64,000 bases of DNA from Guptibacillus hwajinpoensis (GTDB lineage Bacteria; Bacillota; Bacilli; Bacillales; Guptibacillaceae): positions 186,001 to 250,000 of the forward strand of contig NZ_SWFM01000004.1 in the NCBI RefSeq assembly GCF_005144865.1, written 5' to 3'. The notes under the pieces were generated by a model that saw only the letters and a list, made by a program, of their open reading frames with translations, was not told where the DNA came from and searched no databases. The stretch's first letter is position 1. Each line of letters starts with the position of its first letter. Made by a program: the position numbers and the translations under genes. Shown here piece after piece: positions 13,092 to 25,083 of this stretch.

Positions 13092-14106
13092 TCAAAATCA
13101 CCTCCGCTTCAACACCTTGCCCGCGAACATATGCAAGCGCCTCGTCTAAGACAGGTTGCTTCCCTTTCATAAACACGGACAATTTTCCGTAAGGTCCGTC
13201 TTGCGTATGTGAGATCTTCCCTTGAATAATGTTCACTTCAATATCATATCTACGGATCAACTCTGTAACGAGGGGTGAACCAGTCTTTCCTTTAATGAAT
13301 GTGAACTGGACAAGTTGTCCATCTTTACTTGCTGCCAGATGTGCAATCGATTCCTTCATTTCCTCAGGTTCACTCAATTGATTAACAAAGTCCTTTGTAA
13401 TGGGTTCCTTTGGATGATGAAAGACTTCTAGGACAGATCCTTCTTCAACAACATTTCCATTCTCCATTACAGCGACACGATGACAAATCTTACGAATCAC
13501 GTGCATTTCATGAGTAATTAGAACAATGGTAAGACCTAATTTCTTGTTGATTTCTGTCAATAGCTCGAGAATGCTATCTGTTGTTTTCGGATCAAGTGCA
13601 GATGTAGCCTCATCACACAGCAATACTTTAGGGTTGTTCGCAAGAGCCCTTGCGATACCTACACGCTGCTTTTGACCACCGCTTAGCTGTGAGGGATAAG
13701 CATCTTCACGACCTTCAAGCCCAACAAGCTGAATCAACTCGTCGACACGCTTTTTACGCTTTTCCTTTGATACGCCGGATATTTCAAGCGGAAACGCAAT
13801 GTTGTCTCTTACTGTACGAGACCACAAAATATTAAAGTGTTGAAAGATCATTCCGATATCCTGTCTTGCTAATCGGAGCTTCTTTTCATTTAAAGAGGAT
13901 AAGTTATTCCCAGCCACCGTGACAGTTCCATCTGTTGGTCTTTCTAGTAAATTCAGCATCCGAATGAGCGTACTCTTACCGGCACCACTGTATCCGATGA
14001 CTCCGAAGATTTCACCCTTTTCAATTGAAAGGTTAACATTCTTTACGGCTTCCACTTTCCCAGATTTCGCGAAAAATGTTTTGTTAATGCCTTTTAGCTC
14101 AATCAC
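13084..14106 (-). CDS. metN: Methionine ABC transporter ATP-binding protein MetN
   Basis: A 340-residue ATPase. Walker A GYSGAGKSTLIRML lies near residue 38, the signature LSGGQKQRVGIARAL near 140, Walker B VLLCDEATSALDP near 163 and the switch histidine in LITHEMHVIRKI near 197. After residue 260 comes the NIL/ACT-like domain (VQFTFIKGKTGSPLVTELIRR...) that lets intracellular methionine inhibit transport. GTG at 14106 is chosen over GTG at 14115 because GGGAA is well spaced only for the former and the protein then begins IELKGINKTF as in homologues. First gene of the operon, behind an S-box riboswitch. Confidence 0.95.
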   Translation of the reverse strand: MIELKGINKTFFAKSGKVEAVKNVNLSIEKGEIFGVIGYSGAGKSTLIRMLNLLERPTDGTVTVAGNNLSSLNEKKLRLARQDIGMIFQHFNILWSRTVRDNIAFPLEISGVSKEKRKKRVDELIQLVGLEGREDAYPSQLSGGQKQRVGIARALANNPKVLLCDEATSALDPKTTDSILELLTEINKKLGLTIVLITHEMHVIRKICHRVAVMENGNVVEEGSVLEVFHHPKEPITKDFVNQLSEPEEMKESIAHLAASKDGQLVQFTFIKGKTGSPLVTELIRRYDIEVNIIQGKISHTQDGPYGKLSVFMKGKQPVLDEALAYVRGQGVEAEVILND

Positions 14107-14180
14107 ATGTCTCACTTCCCTTATATCAAAAGATAATCTCTATGGTTATCTTCATAATTTAGCATTAGCACTTATAAAAC

Positions 14181-14214
14181 AAAAAATGCCTTCCTGCTAT
14201 GAGCAGAAAGGCAT
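14181..14214 (-). terminator. S-box terminator of the metNPQ leader
   Basis: Stem ATGCCTTTCTGCT / AGCAGGAAGGCAT followed by T6 on the minus strand. It sits between the S-box aptamer and metN, as expected of the regulated terminator that forms when SAM is bound. Confidence 0.88.
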
Positions 14215-14232
14215 GGAATAAACAATGTCTTT

Positions 14233-14341
14233 CTCTCATTTCTCAAAGCATACGCTTTGCAGGAATTGGCACCTTCTCAAACGGTTGTTTGACGGTTGCC
14301 GGGCTTCATAGGGCCAGTCCCTCCACCTCTCTGAATAAGAG
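14233..14341 (-). promoter_or_regulatory. SAM-I (S-box) riboswitch upstream of metNPQ
   Basis: Minus-strand sequence shows the conserved S-box blocks in order: CTCTTATTCAGAGAGGTGGA, GGGACTGGCCCTATGAAGCC, CGGCAACC, AAGGTGCCAATTCCTGC and the closing GAAATGAGAG that pairs with the 5' end. It should switch the importer off when S-adenosylmethionine is plentiful. The bases between 14341 and 14476 hold the promoter region but no clear other feature. Confidence 0.96.
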
Positions 14342-14476
14342 ATATAAAATTCTAATTGCTTTACTGTGGTTAAGTACTAAACTGAATTTTAGCATGGGAC
14401 TATGTGACTGTCAATTACTGAGCAAAAAGTCGCAATAATCTAAAATATTCCGTTCACTCGGGCATTGAGAAAACCA

Positions 14477-15487
14477 TTAGCTTATTTTTCTGATGGTTTT
14501 GGCACGCTCAGCAAGTTTTTTGTAAGAAGAAAATTTCTCGATATCCGCATTTCCTCCACTAATAACTGCGCCAATTCTATGACTTTTCATCTGATTAGCT
14601 TTGCAAAGAATAGCTGCTAAGGAAGCTGCCCCCGCACCTTCAACGAGCGTTTTATGCCGCTCAAGCATAAAAATGATCGCAGTAGCAATCTCCTCTTCTG
14701 ATACTGTCACCATGTCGTCTACTAGCTGCTCAATGATAGGGTAGGTTAATTTACCAGCTTCTTTAACAGAAATTCCGTCTGCAATGGATTGAACGGAAGG
14801 GAGGACTTTAGGTCCAGTACCTTTGAAACGATTCCACGTCGCAGATGCTTCTGAAGCTTGCACACCAATGATTTTCACGTGTGGAAAATACGACTTAACA
14901 GCTAATGCCATACCAGCGAGTAAGCCACCGCCTCCAACTGGAACAAGAATGGTATCGAGATCTGGGCACTGTTGCATCATTTCGAGTGCTACTGTACCTT
15001 GTCCTGCCATTACATCCGGGTCATCAAAAGCATGAACAAATGTAGCTCCACGCTCTTTTTGCTCTCGCTCTGCACCTTTGAACGCTTCATTGTAAGATTC
15101 ACCTTCAAGCACAATTTCTGCACCGTACGAACGAGTTGCCTCAATTTTACTAACTGGGGTATGAACAGGCATGAAAATTTTCGCTTTAATTCCTCGTTCA
15201 CTTGCAGCAAGAGCGACTCCCTGAGCATGGTTTCCGGCAGATGCTGCAACAATCCCTCTTGCTGCTTCAATATCCGTTAACATAGATACCTTATTGTAGG
15301 CACCTCGAATTTTGAAGGAACCTGTTCGCTGTAAATTCTCCATCTTCAGAAAGACATCTTTATGTGAGATTTCATTTAATGTTGTTGACTGCTGTAATGG
15401 TGTTCGGTGAACAGCTTGCAGCAGATTTTCCATTGCATTTACGACATGGACGCCATATTTCTCCTGGTAATTCCCAACGTCATTCAC
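14477..15487 (-). CDS. ilvA: Threonine dehydratase, short form without ACT domain
   Basis: A 336-residue PLP enzyme converting threonine to 2-oxobutanoate, the first step towards isoleucine. The PLP lysine is in GSFKIRGAYNK (near residue 60) and the phosphate loop in LVPVGGGGLLAG (near 186). It ends soon after the catalytic domain and has no C-terminal ACT-type regulatory domain, unlike biosynthetic IlvA of about 420 residues in B. subtilis, so isoleucine feedback may be absent. Its GTG start overlaps the leuD stop (GTGA). As the last gene of the ilv-leu operon its role is most likely biosynthetic despite the catabolic-type length. Confidence 0.9.
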   Translation of the reverse strand: MNDVGNYQEKYGVHVVNAMENLLQAVHRTPLQQSTTLNEISHKDVFLKMENLQRTGSFKIRGAYNKVSMLTDIEAARGIVAASAGNHAQGVALAASERGIKAKIFMPVHTPVSKIEATRSYGAEIVLEGESYNEAFKGAEREQKERGATFVHAFDDPDVMAGQGTVALEMMQQCPDLDTILVPVGGGGLLAGMALAVKSYFPHVKIIGVQASEASATWNRFKGTGPKVLPSVQSIADGISVKEAGKLTYPIIEQLVDDMVTVSEEEIATAIIFMLERHKTLVEGAGAASLAAILCKANQMKSHRIGAVISGGNADIEKFSSYKKLAERAKTIRKIS

Positions 15488-16074
15488 TCTCCTACAAATT
15501 GTTTTTCTTCATAAAGTTTAATTTGATCTTCTAATGAAAGAGTTCGTGAAACTTCATCCCATCCATTTAATAGCATCTCTTTCCAGTAAGGATCAATTTC
15601 AAATGAAGCAACCGGTCCATTCTCATCACTGACTTGTTGCTTATCTAGTTCAACGAAAAGTTCATAACCGTTTCTTGCTTTAGAGAATAGTTGTGAGATG
15701 ATCTCTTGATTTAAAGCAATCGGTAGAATACCATTCTTTACACAGTTGTTATAGAAAATGTCAGCGAAGCTTGGAGCGATCACGACTTTAAATCCATAAT
15801 CGAGTAGCGCCCACGGTGCATGTTCTCTTGACGATCCACATCCAAAGTTCTTCCCTGCTACTAAGATCGTAGCATTTCTATACTGTTCTTCGTTTAGATT
15901 GAAATCACTTCTAGGACGACCATCATCATCAAATCGCCAGTTATAGAAAAGGAACTGTCCGAAGCCCTGTCGCTCGATTCGCTTCAAGAACTGCTTTGGA
16001 ATAATTTGGTCTGTATCAACGTTAACCTGTTCAAGGGGATAAACAACACCCTTGTATTCATTAATTGGTTCCAG
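15484..16074 (-). CDS. leuD: 3-isopropylmalate dehydratase small subunit LeuD, CTG start
   Basis: A 196-residue small subunit of isopropylmalate isomerase. The swivelling-domain motif GKNFGCGSSREHAPWALLDYG is near residue 70. No ATG, GTG or TTG is available at the right place: the frame meets a stop just upstream. The sequence from CTG at 16074 reads LEPINEYKGVVYPLEQVNVD, matching the usual LeuD N-terminus (MEP...VNVDTD.IIPKQFLKRIER). AAAGGAG lies nine bases before this CTG. A TTG at 15987 would delete the conserved first 29 residues. Fifteen bases separate it from leuC. Confidence 0.9.
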   Translation of the reverse strand: MEPINEYKGVVYPLEQVNVDTDQIIPKQFLKRIERQGFGQFLFYNWRFDDDGRPRSDFNLNEEQYRNATILVAGKNFGCGSSREHAPWALLDYGFKVVIAPSFADIFYNNCVKNGILPIALNQEIISQLFSKARNGYELFVELDKQQVSDENGPVASFEIDPYWKEMLLNGWDEVSRTLSLEDQIKLYEEKQFVGE

Positions 16075-16089
16075 GACTACTCACTCCTT

Positions 16090-17502
16090 TTACACTACTA
16101 ACGGTTTTACTTTCCTTGCATCCGTAAATCTTCCTTCAATCGCAGCTGCAGCAGCCATCGCTGGACTAACCAGATGTGTTCTCGCTCCATTTCCCTGTCG
16201 TCCTTCAAAATTCCGATTAGACGTTGAGGCACATCGCTCACCTGGTGGAACAATATCATCGTTCATTGCGAGGCACATACTACAACCAGCCTCACGCCAC
16301 TCAAATCCTGCATCCTTAAAAACTGTATCAAGACCTTCAGCTTCAGCAGCATCTTTAACAGATTTCGAGCCCGGTACAACTAGTGCAGTTACACCTTCAT
16401 GAACTTTTCGTCCGCGAACGATCTCAGCAGCTGAGCGAAGGTCACTCAAACGAGAATTTGTGCAGGAACCAATGAATACATATTGAATTTCAATATTTTG
16501 TATCGGTGTACCTGGTTTAAGATCCATATAAGCAAGTGCTTGTTTAATCGCTTTTTGATCACCTGGATCTTTATAATCTTCAGGAAATGGAACTCTTGCA
16601 TATACAGAAGATCCCATTGAAGGGTTCGTTCCCCACGTTACTTGTGGTTCAATTTCTTCAGCACCAATCTCAAGCACTTCGTCATACTCTGCACCAGGAT
16701 CTGTAGCAAGCTTTTTCCATTCAGCGACAGCTTCATCAAACGCGGCTCCTGAAGGAGTGTGTCTTTTCCCTTTCAAGTAGGAGAATGTTGTTTCATCAGG
16801 ACTGATTAGTCCGGCTTTCGCACCAGCTTCAATGGACATATTACAAACCGTCATACGTTCTTCCATTGTCATGTTACGAATCGCTTCTCCAGTATATTCA
16901 ACGACCGCACCCGTTCCAGCATTCACACCAAACTTAGCGATTACAGCGAGGATTAAGTCTTTAGCGGTAACACCTGACCCTAAACGTCCGTTGACACGTA
17001 CTTCAATCGTTTTCGGCCTTGATTGCCACAGCGTTTGTGTAGCAAGCACATGCTCAACTTCACTCGTTCCAATTCCAAAAGCAAGGGCACCAAACGCACC
17101 GTGTGTTGACGTGTGACTATCGCCACAAACAATTGTTTTTCCTGGCTGAGTTAAACCAAGTTCAGGTCCAATAACGTGAACAATCCCTTGATCCGGATGG
17201 TTTATATCAGCAATTTCAACTCCGAATTCATTACAGTTCTCTTCAAGTTTCTCCATTTGAACTTTAGATACAGGGTCATTAATAATATGACGCGCTATCG
17301 TTGGAACATTATGATCCATTGTTGCAAAGGTTAAATCAGGTCTCCTAACGCGGCGGTTATTCATTCGCAGGCCTTCAAAAGCCTGCGGTGAAGTAACCTC
17401 ATGAACAAGATGCAAATCGATATATAATAGATCCGGGCTACCTTCTTCTTCATGAACAACGTGTTTATCCCAAATCTTCTCAATAATTGTTTTCGGCTCC
17501 AC
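16090..17502 (-). CDS. leuC: 3-isopropylmalate dehydratase large subunit LeuC
   Basis: A 470-residue aconitase-family subunit carrying a 4Fe-4S cluster; with LeuD it interconverts 2- and 3-isopropylmalate. Cluster ligands are the cysteine in [13 protein letters not shown] (near 347) and those in GCSMCLAMN (near 408). Substrate blocks [33 protein letters not shown] and [14 protein letters not shown] are also intact. GTG at 17502 is preferred, six bases after AGAGGAGG; the frame also allows TTG at 17532, which would overlap the leuB stop. The Fe-S cofactor links it to the suf operon nearby. Confidence 0.95.
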   Translation of the reverse strand: MEPKTIIEKIWDKHVVHEEEGSPDLLYIDLHLVHEVTSPQAFEGLRMNNRRVRRPDLTFATMDHNVPTIARHIINDPVSKVQMEKLEENCNEFGVEIADINHPDQGIVHVIGPELGLTQPGKTIVCGDSHTSTHGAFGALAFGIGTSEVEHVLATQTLWQSRPKTIEVRVNGRLGSGVTAKDLILAVIAKFGVNAGTGAVVEYTGEAIRNMTMEERMTVCNMSIEAGAKAGLISPDETTFSYLKGKRHTPSGAAFDEAVAEWKKLATDPGAEYDEVLEIGAEEIEPQVTWGTNPSMGSSVYARVPFPEDYKDPGDQKAIKQALAYMDLKPGTPIQNIEIQYVFIGSCTNSRLSDLRSAAEIVRGRKVHEGVTALVVPGSKSVKDAAEAEGLDTVFKDAGFEWREAGCSMCLAMNDDIVPPGERCASTSNRNFEGRQGNGARTHLVSPAMAAAAAIEGRFTDARKVKPLVV

Positions 17503-17528
17503 ACCCATCCTCCTCTTACCTTTCGTCA

Positions 17529-18635
17529 TCAAGCGTATGCTTCCATGATGCCAGCTGTTGCATCAGCTTCTTCTAACTGATAAATGACTTTCTTAATCAT
17601 GGCATCTGTTCCAAGTGCTTTTGTAGAACTATTTGCAAGGTCAGTTGTGTAGTAACCTGCATCAAGCACTTCTTTAACTGCCTTCTCAATCGCATCTGCT
17701 TCGTCATGCATTTCAAAAGAATACTTTAGCATCATAGCGCCTGATAAAATCATCGCAAGCGGATTCGCAAGGTTTTTACCGGCAATGTCTGGTGCGGAAC
17801 CGTGGACGGGTTCATACATTCCAAAGCCATCACTCCGTAAGCTAGCAGAAGGAAGCATTCCTAGCGATCCGGTAATCATAGAAGCTTCGTCACTAAGAAT
17901 ATCGCCGAATAGATTTTCTGTTACGATAACATCAAAGTGAGACGGATTTTGAACCATTTTCATCGCTGCAGCATCGACAAGCATGTGCTCAACTTCTACT
18001 TCTGGATAAGCTTTTGCTTTCTCATCCACAACTTCTCTCCACATTCGGCTTGATTCAAGAACATTGGCTTTATCAACACTTGTTAACTTCTGACGTCGTT
18101 TACTTGCTGCTTCAAATCCTTGCTCAACAATCCGTTCAATTTCTGACCTTGTATAGTGAAGGGTATCAACAACTTCGTCTCCACCGTTTCGACGTTCACT
18201 TGGAGTACCGAAATAAAGGCCACCTGTTAACTCTCGAACGATTAACATATCAACACCTTTAATACGGTCAGGCTTAAGCGGAGATGCATCTAGTAAACTG
18301 TCAAACGCTGTAACTGGTCGAAGGTTAGCAAATAATCCAAGCTCTTTACGAATACCAAGAAGACCTCGTTCAGGACGAAGATGACCGGGAAGGCTCTCCC
18401 ACTTTGGACCGCCTACAGCACCTAGAAGAACAGCATCGCTTTCTTTACAGATGCGAAGCGTTTCATCTGGTAGAGGCTCGCCATCTTGATCAATAGCGTC
18501 CCCACCGATTCTCCCTTTGTGAAATTCAAACGTATGGCCAAATCGATCTGCTACGGCACTGAGAACTTTCATCGTTCCTTCCATTACTTCTTTACCAATT
18601 CCATCACCGGGTAATACCGCAACTTTTCTCTTCAT
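17529..18635 (-). CDS. leuB: 3-isopropylmalate dehydrogenase LeuB
   Basis: A 368-residue NAD-dependent decarboxylating dehydrogenase of the isocitrate/isopropylmalate family, third enzyme of leucine synthesis. Visible blocks are [14 protein letters not shown] (7-20), [11 protein letters not shown] (near 71), the substrate arginine region RPVTAFDSL and [13 protein letters not shown] (near 130), [19 protein letters not shown] (near 225) and the NAD loop [18 protein letters not shown] (near 275). Starts 16 bases after leuA and is followed at once by leuC. Confidence 0.96.
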   Translation of the reverse strand: MKRKVAVLPGDGIGKEVMEGTMKVLSAVADRFGHTFEFHKGRIGGDAIDQDGEPLPDETLRICKESDAVLLGAVGGPKWESLPGHLRPERGLLGIRKELGLFANLRPVTAFDSLLDASPLKPDRIKGVDMLIVRELTGGLYFGTPSERRNGGDEVVDTLHYTRSEIERIVEQGFEAASKRRQKLTSVDKANVLESSRMWREVVDEKAKAYPEVEVEHMLVDAAAMKMVQNPSHFDVIVTENLFGDILSDEASMITGSLGMLPSASLRSDGFGMYEPVHGSAPDIAGKNLANPLAMILSGAMMLKYSFEMHDEADAIEKAVKEVLDAGYYTTDLANSSTKALGTDAMIKKVIYQLEEADATAGIMEAYA

Positions 18636-18651
18636 CCATCAAACCTCCTTG

Positions 18652-21211
<2,560 letters not shown>

Positions 21212-21238
21212 TCATCCCTTCTCGATTTTGTTTAGTGG

Positions 21239-21760
21239 TTAATTTAATATGGAATATTGCTTTATATCTGTAACTGATTTTTGACTTCCTCGTGGGAAGG
21301 CTGTGATTCCTGTTCGAACCATTTCTTTAATGCCGTATGGTCTTAGGAGATCAATAATCGCTTCAATTTTCTCTGAGTCCCCTGTCACCTGTACGGTAAT
21401 GCTCTCACGACTTACATCAATGATGGATGCACGGAATGGCTCGATAATTCCTGAAATCTCACTTCTGATCTGTGCGTTACTAATGACTTTAATTAAAGCG
21501 AGCTCTCGTACTACGATCGCCTGATCTGTAATGTCAGACACTTTCAAAACATCAATTTGCTTATTCAGTTGCTTGATTAGCTGCTCAATTTTCCCGTCTC
21601 CGTCTACGTTTACAACAAATGTCATTTTCGAAACGCCTTCTGTTTCCGTATGACCAACAGTAATACTTTCGATATTAAACTGCCTCTTTGTCATCAAGCC
21701 TGTAATACGATTTAGAACACCGCTTTGGTTGATCACTGTCGCGGTTACGATTCGTTTCAT
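21239..21760 (-). CDS. ilvN: Acetolactate synthase regulatory subunit IlvN (IlvH)
   Basis: A 173-residue regulatory subunit. The N-terminal ACT domain is [20 protein letters not shown] with [11 protein letters not shown], the valine-binding module; the second domain (from about residue 80) includes VRELALIKV and [22 protein letters not shown]. It activates the catalytic subunit and gives valine feedback. Its start overlaps the ilvB stop by four bases, so the two subunits are translationally coupled. Confidence 0.96.
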   Translation of the reverse strand: MKRIVTATVINQSGVLNRITGLMTKRQFNIESITVGHTETEGVSKMTFVVNVDGDGKIEQLIKQLNKQIDVLKVSDITDQAIVVRELALIKVISNAQIRSEISGIIEPFRASIIDVSRESITVQVTGDSEKIEAIIDLLRPYGIKEMVRTGITAFPRGSQKSVTDIKQYSILN

Positions 21761-23472
21761 GGTTTCACCCCAATCATCTGATGAAGCCCTTTACCAGGTG
21801 CAATCATTGGATACACATTTTCCTTTCCACTAACTCGACAATCGATTAATACGGGATCACGATGTGAAAATGCTTCTTCAAAAACAACTCTAGCTTCTTC
21901 TTGGGTTTCTACTTTATAAGACTTAATTCCATACGCTTCACCAAGCTTCACAAAATCAGGTTGAACAGGAAGTAATGAGTGAGAATAACGCTCTTCATAG
22001 AAGGCTTCTTGCCACTGCCTTACCATACCAAGTGTGTGGTTATTCATGATGACCACCTTAACTGGTAAGTTCAGCTCTTGAAGAGTCGATAGTTCTTGGA
22101 GCGTCATTTGAAAACCACCATCGCCTGTTAGCGCAACAACCGTTTGATCTGGGAATGCTAGCTGTGCGCCAACCGCTGCTGGGAAGCCGAAGCCCATTGT
22201 TCCTAATCCGCCTGACGTTACCCATCGATTGGCATCTGTAAAGGCGTAATACTGAGCGGCCCACATTTGATGCTGTCCAACGTCTGTCGTAATAATCGCG
22301 TCCCCTTTTGTATACTCATGGACAAGTTCGACAACCTGCTGCGGCAAGAATTCATCTGTATTCGTTTTTTTCCAGAGAGGATAATTCTTACTGTTCTCTG
22401 TTAATTGATTTCGCCAATCTTCTGTATCTGGTGTTTCTGAATCAACATCTACTAATTTCCTAAGCGCTTCTCTTGCATCAGAAACGATTGGTATTTGAGT
22501 AGGTACGTTCTTTCCGATCTCAGCTGGATCTACATCAATATGTGCAACGACTGCATTCTTAGCAAAATGAGCAAGGTTTCCAGTTAGTCGATCGTCGAAA
22601 CGTGCGCCGATACTAATTAACAGATCACATTCATATAAGGCCATATTTGCTGTATACGTTCCATGCATTCCTCCCATTCCAAGGAAGAGCGGATGCTGTC
22701 CGGGATAGCTCCCTAAACCGAGAAGTGTGTTAACGACCGGAATCTTATGTTTCTCAGTAAATGTTAAAAGCTCTTTACCAGCATTGGCATGGAGGATACC
22801 AGCACCGGCTAGAATAACTGGTTTCTTTGCCTGACCAACCGCATCTGCAAGCTTTTTAATCTGCAAGATATTCGGTGAAAACGTTGGTTGATAGCCAGGT
22901 AAATGAATAGTCGAATCGTAGTCGGGTGAAATCGTTTTATTCGCTACATCCTTAGGAATATCAACAAGAACTGGACCGGGACGTCCTGTTGTCGCAATGT
23001 GAAACGCTTCTTTAATAATTCTAGGGAGGTCTTGAACGTCCCTAACTTGATAATTATGCTTTGTAATTGGTGCCGTTATCCCCATGATATCTGCTTCCTG
23101 AAAAGCATCTGTTCCAATGACAGTACTTGCAACCTGCCCTGTGAAAATAACGAGGGGCAACGAATCCATCATGGCATCTGTGATACCCGTTACAAGATTA
23201 GTAGCTCCTGGTCCTGATGTTGCAATGACAACACCAGGCTTTCCACTAACCCTTGCATATCCTTCAGCTGCATGGATCGAACCCTGTTCATGTTTTGAGA
23301 GAATGTGCTTAATTGGTGATCGATACAACGCATCATAGATTGGAAGAACTGCTCCTCCCGGATATCCGAATAGCACTTCAACATTTTCTTTTTTTAACGA
23401 ATGAATTAATACTTCTGCCCCGGTCATTTCCGCTGTTACTGCTTCGGCTTCTGGTTTCGCCTTCGCCCGCAT
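21757..23472 (-). CDS. ilvB: Acetolactate synthase catalytic subunit IlvB
   Basis: A 571-residue thiamine-diphosphate enzyme, first step of valine/leucine synthesis and second of isoleucine. Motifs: [15 protein letters not shown] and [20 protein letters not shown] at the N-terminal domain with the catalytic glutamate, [12 protein letters not shown] in the FAD-binding middle domain, and the ThDP motif beginning [18 protein letters not shown] with [12 protein letters not shown] in the C-terminal domain. The frame opens earlier (23505), but GGAGGG lies seven bases before the ATG at 23472. First gene after the T-box leader. Confidence 0.96.
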   Translation of the reverse strand: MRAKAKPEAEAVTAEMTGAEVLIHSLKKENVEVLFGYPGGAVLPIYDALYRSPIKHILSKHEQGSIHAAEGYARVSGKPGVVIATSGPGATNLVTGITDAMMDSLPLVIFTGQVASTVIGTDAFQEADIMGITAPITKHNYQVRDVQDLPRIIKEAFHIATTGRPGPVLVDIPKDVANKTISPDYDSTIHLPGYQPTFSPNILQIKKLADAVGQAKKPVILAGAGILHANAGKELLTFTEKHKIPVVNTLLGLGSYPGQHPLFLGMGGMHGTYTANMALYECDLLISIGARFDDRLTGNLAHFAKNAVVAHIDVDPAEIGKNVPTQIPIVSDAREALRKLVDVDSETPDTEDWRNQLTENSKNYPLWKKTNTDEFLPQQVVELVHEYTKGDAIITTDVGQHQMWAAQYYAFTDANRWVTSGGLGTMGFGFPAAVGAQLAFPDQTVVALTGDGGFQMTLQELSTLQELNLPVKVVIMNNHTLGMVRQWQEAFYEERYSHSLLPVQPDFVKLGEAYGIKSYKVETQEEARVVFEEAFSHRDPVLIDCRVSGKENVYPMIAPGKGLHQMIGVKP

Positions 23473-23540
23473 ACTCATACCCTCCAATGCTTTATTGTCT
23501 TGCATTATCTTTGATTAGTAGAAGAAACGTATAATTATAA

Positions 23541-23815
23541 AAAAGCCTTCTCATCCCTACGCCGCATCTTACGGTCCATAGGGGTGAAAAGACTTCACGG
23601 TACCACCCTATTTTGCGACCTATTAAACTAGTCGCCTCATGAACAGCATATGCTGCTCGCTTTGATAACAAGTGTCCAAGAACACTTGGTTGATCCTATC
23701 TTACTTGTTTCAGATCAACACTCGGAGGGGATGTCGATTCAGGGGGTAATACCGGCTTCCACCACTACCGGCTCTCTGGTTACTACCAAATCCTGATTCT
23801 TTTGCCTCGTCATCG
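23541..23815 (-). promoter_or_regulatory. T-box riboswitch leader of the ilv-leu operon
   Basis: Minus-strand leader with a Stem I containing the AGAGAG bulge and GGTGGAAGC apical loop, then the T-box AGGGTGGTACCGTGAAG (23609-23593) and a terminator stem of about 17 bases followed by T6 (to 23541). The T-box should bind uncharged tRNA and let transcription into ilvB proceed. The likely specifier is ATC (isoleucine) in GACATCC at 23732-23730; a leucine CTC a few bases downstream cannot be excluded by eye. The leader lies between ilvE and ilvB, not upstream of ilvE. Confidence 0.93.
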
Positions 23816-23842
23816 ATTTTAAATATTTATTTGTAGACTTTC

Positions 23843-24748
23843 TTATCCTGCTTGCACATCACGTTTAGATGGGTAAACGCTAACGCCATCTACAGTGACA
23901 ATGTTTCGAAATGCTCCAAGAAGATTATTAGTTGTTTTACCAGGTTTTCCTTCGCCAATGACACGACCATCTACTTTCACAACCGCTATGACTTCTGCAG
24001 CTGTTCCAGTTAGAAACACTTCATCCGCAACATAAACATCATGTCTAGTAAATGTCTCTTCTCTCATGTCATAGCCTTTCTTACTTGCGAGCTCCATGAT
24101 GGCATTTCTCGTAATGCCTTCAAGTGCCCCAACGTATCCAGGTGGTGTTTTGATTACGTTGCCTTTCACAATAAAGATGTTATCTGCCGATCCTTCAGCA
24201 ACATATCCTTGATCATTTAACATCAAAGCTTCGCTAACACCAGCAAGGTTGGCTTCGATCTTAACTAGAATGTTATTGAGGTAGTTCAATGATTTAACCT
24301 TAGGACTAAGTACATCCGATCGGTTTCTCCTACTCGCTACCGTTACAATATCAATCCCTGATTCATATAGATGCTTAGGGAACAAGGCCAGTGATTCTGC
24401 AATAACAATTACTTGAGGTTCCTTACATGTAAATGGATCAAGACCAAGATTACCAACACCACGTGATACTACGATACGAACATACGCATCTTGAAGTTTG
24501 TTCTTCTTCAATGTTTCAACAATAATGTTAGTCATTTCCTCCTTGGTCTGTCTGATTTTAAGCATGATTGAATGAGCTGAATCATAAAGCCGGTCTAAAT
24601 GGTGCTCAAGTCTGAAGACGTTGCCGTCGTACATTCTAATTCCTTCGAACACCCCATCACCATAGAGGAAGCCATGATCGTATACCGATACTTTGGCATC
24701 TTCTTTTTTCACAAATTCGTTATTAAGGTAGATCCACTGTTCACTCAC
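23843..24748 (-). CDS. ilvE: Branched-chain amino acid aminotransferase (class IV)
   Basis: A 301-residue class IV PLP aminotransferase, last step of valine, leucine and isoleucine synthesis. It begins with WIYLNNEFVKKEDAKVSVYD and GFLYGDGVFEGIRMYDG; the PLP lysine is in SPKVKSLNYLNN (near 155) and TGTAAEVIAVVKVDGR (near 255) binds the cofactor phosphate. GTG at 24748, eight bases after AAAGGAG, is preferred to the GTG at 24757. D-amino-acid aminotransferase is the alternative family member, made less likely by the position next to ilvB. It sits upstream of the T-box. Confidence 0.9.
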   Translation of the reverse strand: MSEQWIYLNNEFVKKEDAKVSVYDHGFLYGDGVFEGIRMYDGNVFRLEHHLDRLYDSAHSIMLKIRQTKEEMTNIIVETLKKNKLQDAYVRIVVSRGVGNLGLDPFTCKEPQVIVIAESLALFPKHLYESGIDIVTVASRRNRSDVLSPKVKSLNYLNNILVKIEANLAGVSEALMLNDQGYVAEGSADNIFIVKGNVIKTPPGYVGALEGITRNAIMELASKKGYDMREETFTRHDVYVADEVFLTGTAAEVIAVVKVDGRVIGEGKPGKTTNNLLGAFRNIVTVDGVSVYPSKRDVQAG

Positions 24749-24956
24749 CTTGTTCACTCCTTTCTGTTTATTAGATAGACGCAGTAAAGCGTCAGGATGT
24801 TATTTTAGGACCATTTTTTTAAAGTTCGGTCCCTCGTTTGTTTTGTGTGAGTTGTTTGAATACTTTGTTTAATTGAGGATTATATTACGCCGGTTTGAAG
24901 TGTAGGTCAACACCCCTTTTGAAAGTTTTTAGATAATTTAGATATATCAGTCTTTT
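24749..24956. other. Leader region of ilvE with short hairpins, no gene seen
   Basis: AT-rich gap of the 5' region of ilvE. Two small inverted repeats are visible on the minus strand: GGACC / GGTCC around an A/T-rich loop (about 24811-24837) and GACGC / GCGTC (24778-24793) just before the SD. Neither has a clear T-run. I could not fix a promoter. Confidence 0.4.
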
Positions 24957-24970
24957 TGGAACCGCTTACA
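24957..24970 (-). promoter_or_regulatory. CcpA-binding (cre-like) site
   Basis: Minus strand TGTAAGCGGTTCCA fits the cre pattern TGWAANCGNTNWCA at every position except one. It lies about 210 bases upstream of ilvE. In B. subtilis CcpA activates the ilv-leu operon from an upstream cre, so a similar role is likely but inferred. Confidence 0.6.
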
Positions 24971-25022
24971 TTGTTGTCACGCGTGAGATTTCATTCCATA
25001 AAATTTTTTATTGTAAATTTTA

Positions 25023-25036
25023 ATAAAGCGCTTACA
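25023..25036 (-). promoter_or_regulatory. Second CcpA-binding (cre-like) site
   Basis: Minus strand TGTAAGCGCTTTAT. The left half and centre match the cre consensus; the last two bases do not. It is 66 bases (about six helical turns) from the first site, upstream of ilvE and close to the end of the hom operon. Confidence 0.5.
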
Positions 25037-25048
25037 CAATTGGAATTG

Positions 25049-25077
25049 AAAAAACCCCTCTAAAATCTGAGGGGTTT
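25049..25077 (-). terminator. Terminator of the met/hom operon
   Basis: Stem AAACCCCTCAGA / TCTGAGGGGTTT-type with T6 on the minus strand, starting seven bases after the hom stop codon. Confidence 0.9.
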
Positions 25078-25083
25078 GAATAC

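Noticed and set aside
24778..24837. A second T-box or attenuator before ilvE
   Set aside because: No T-box sequence (AGGGTGGNACCGCG-like) and no terminator T-run are present.
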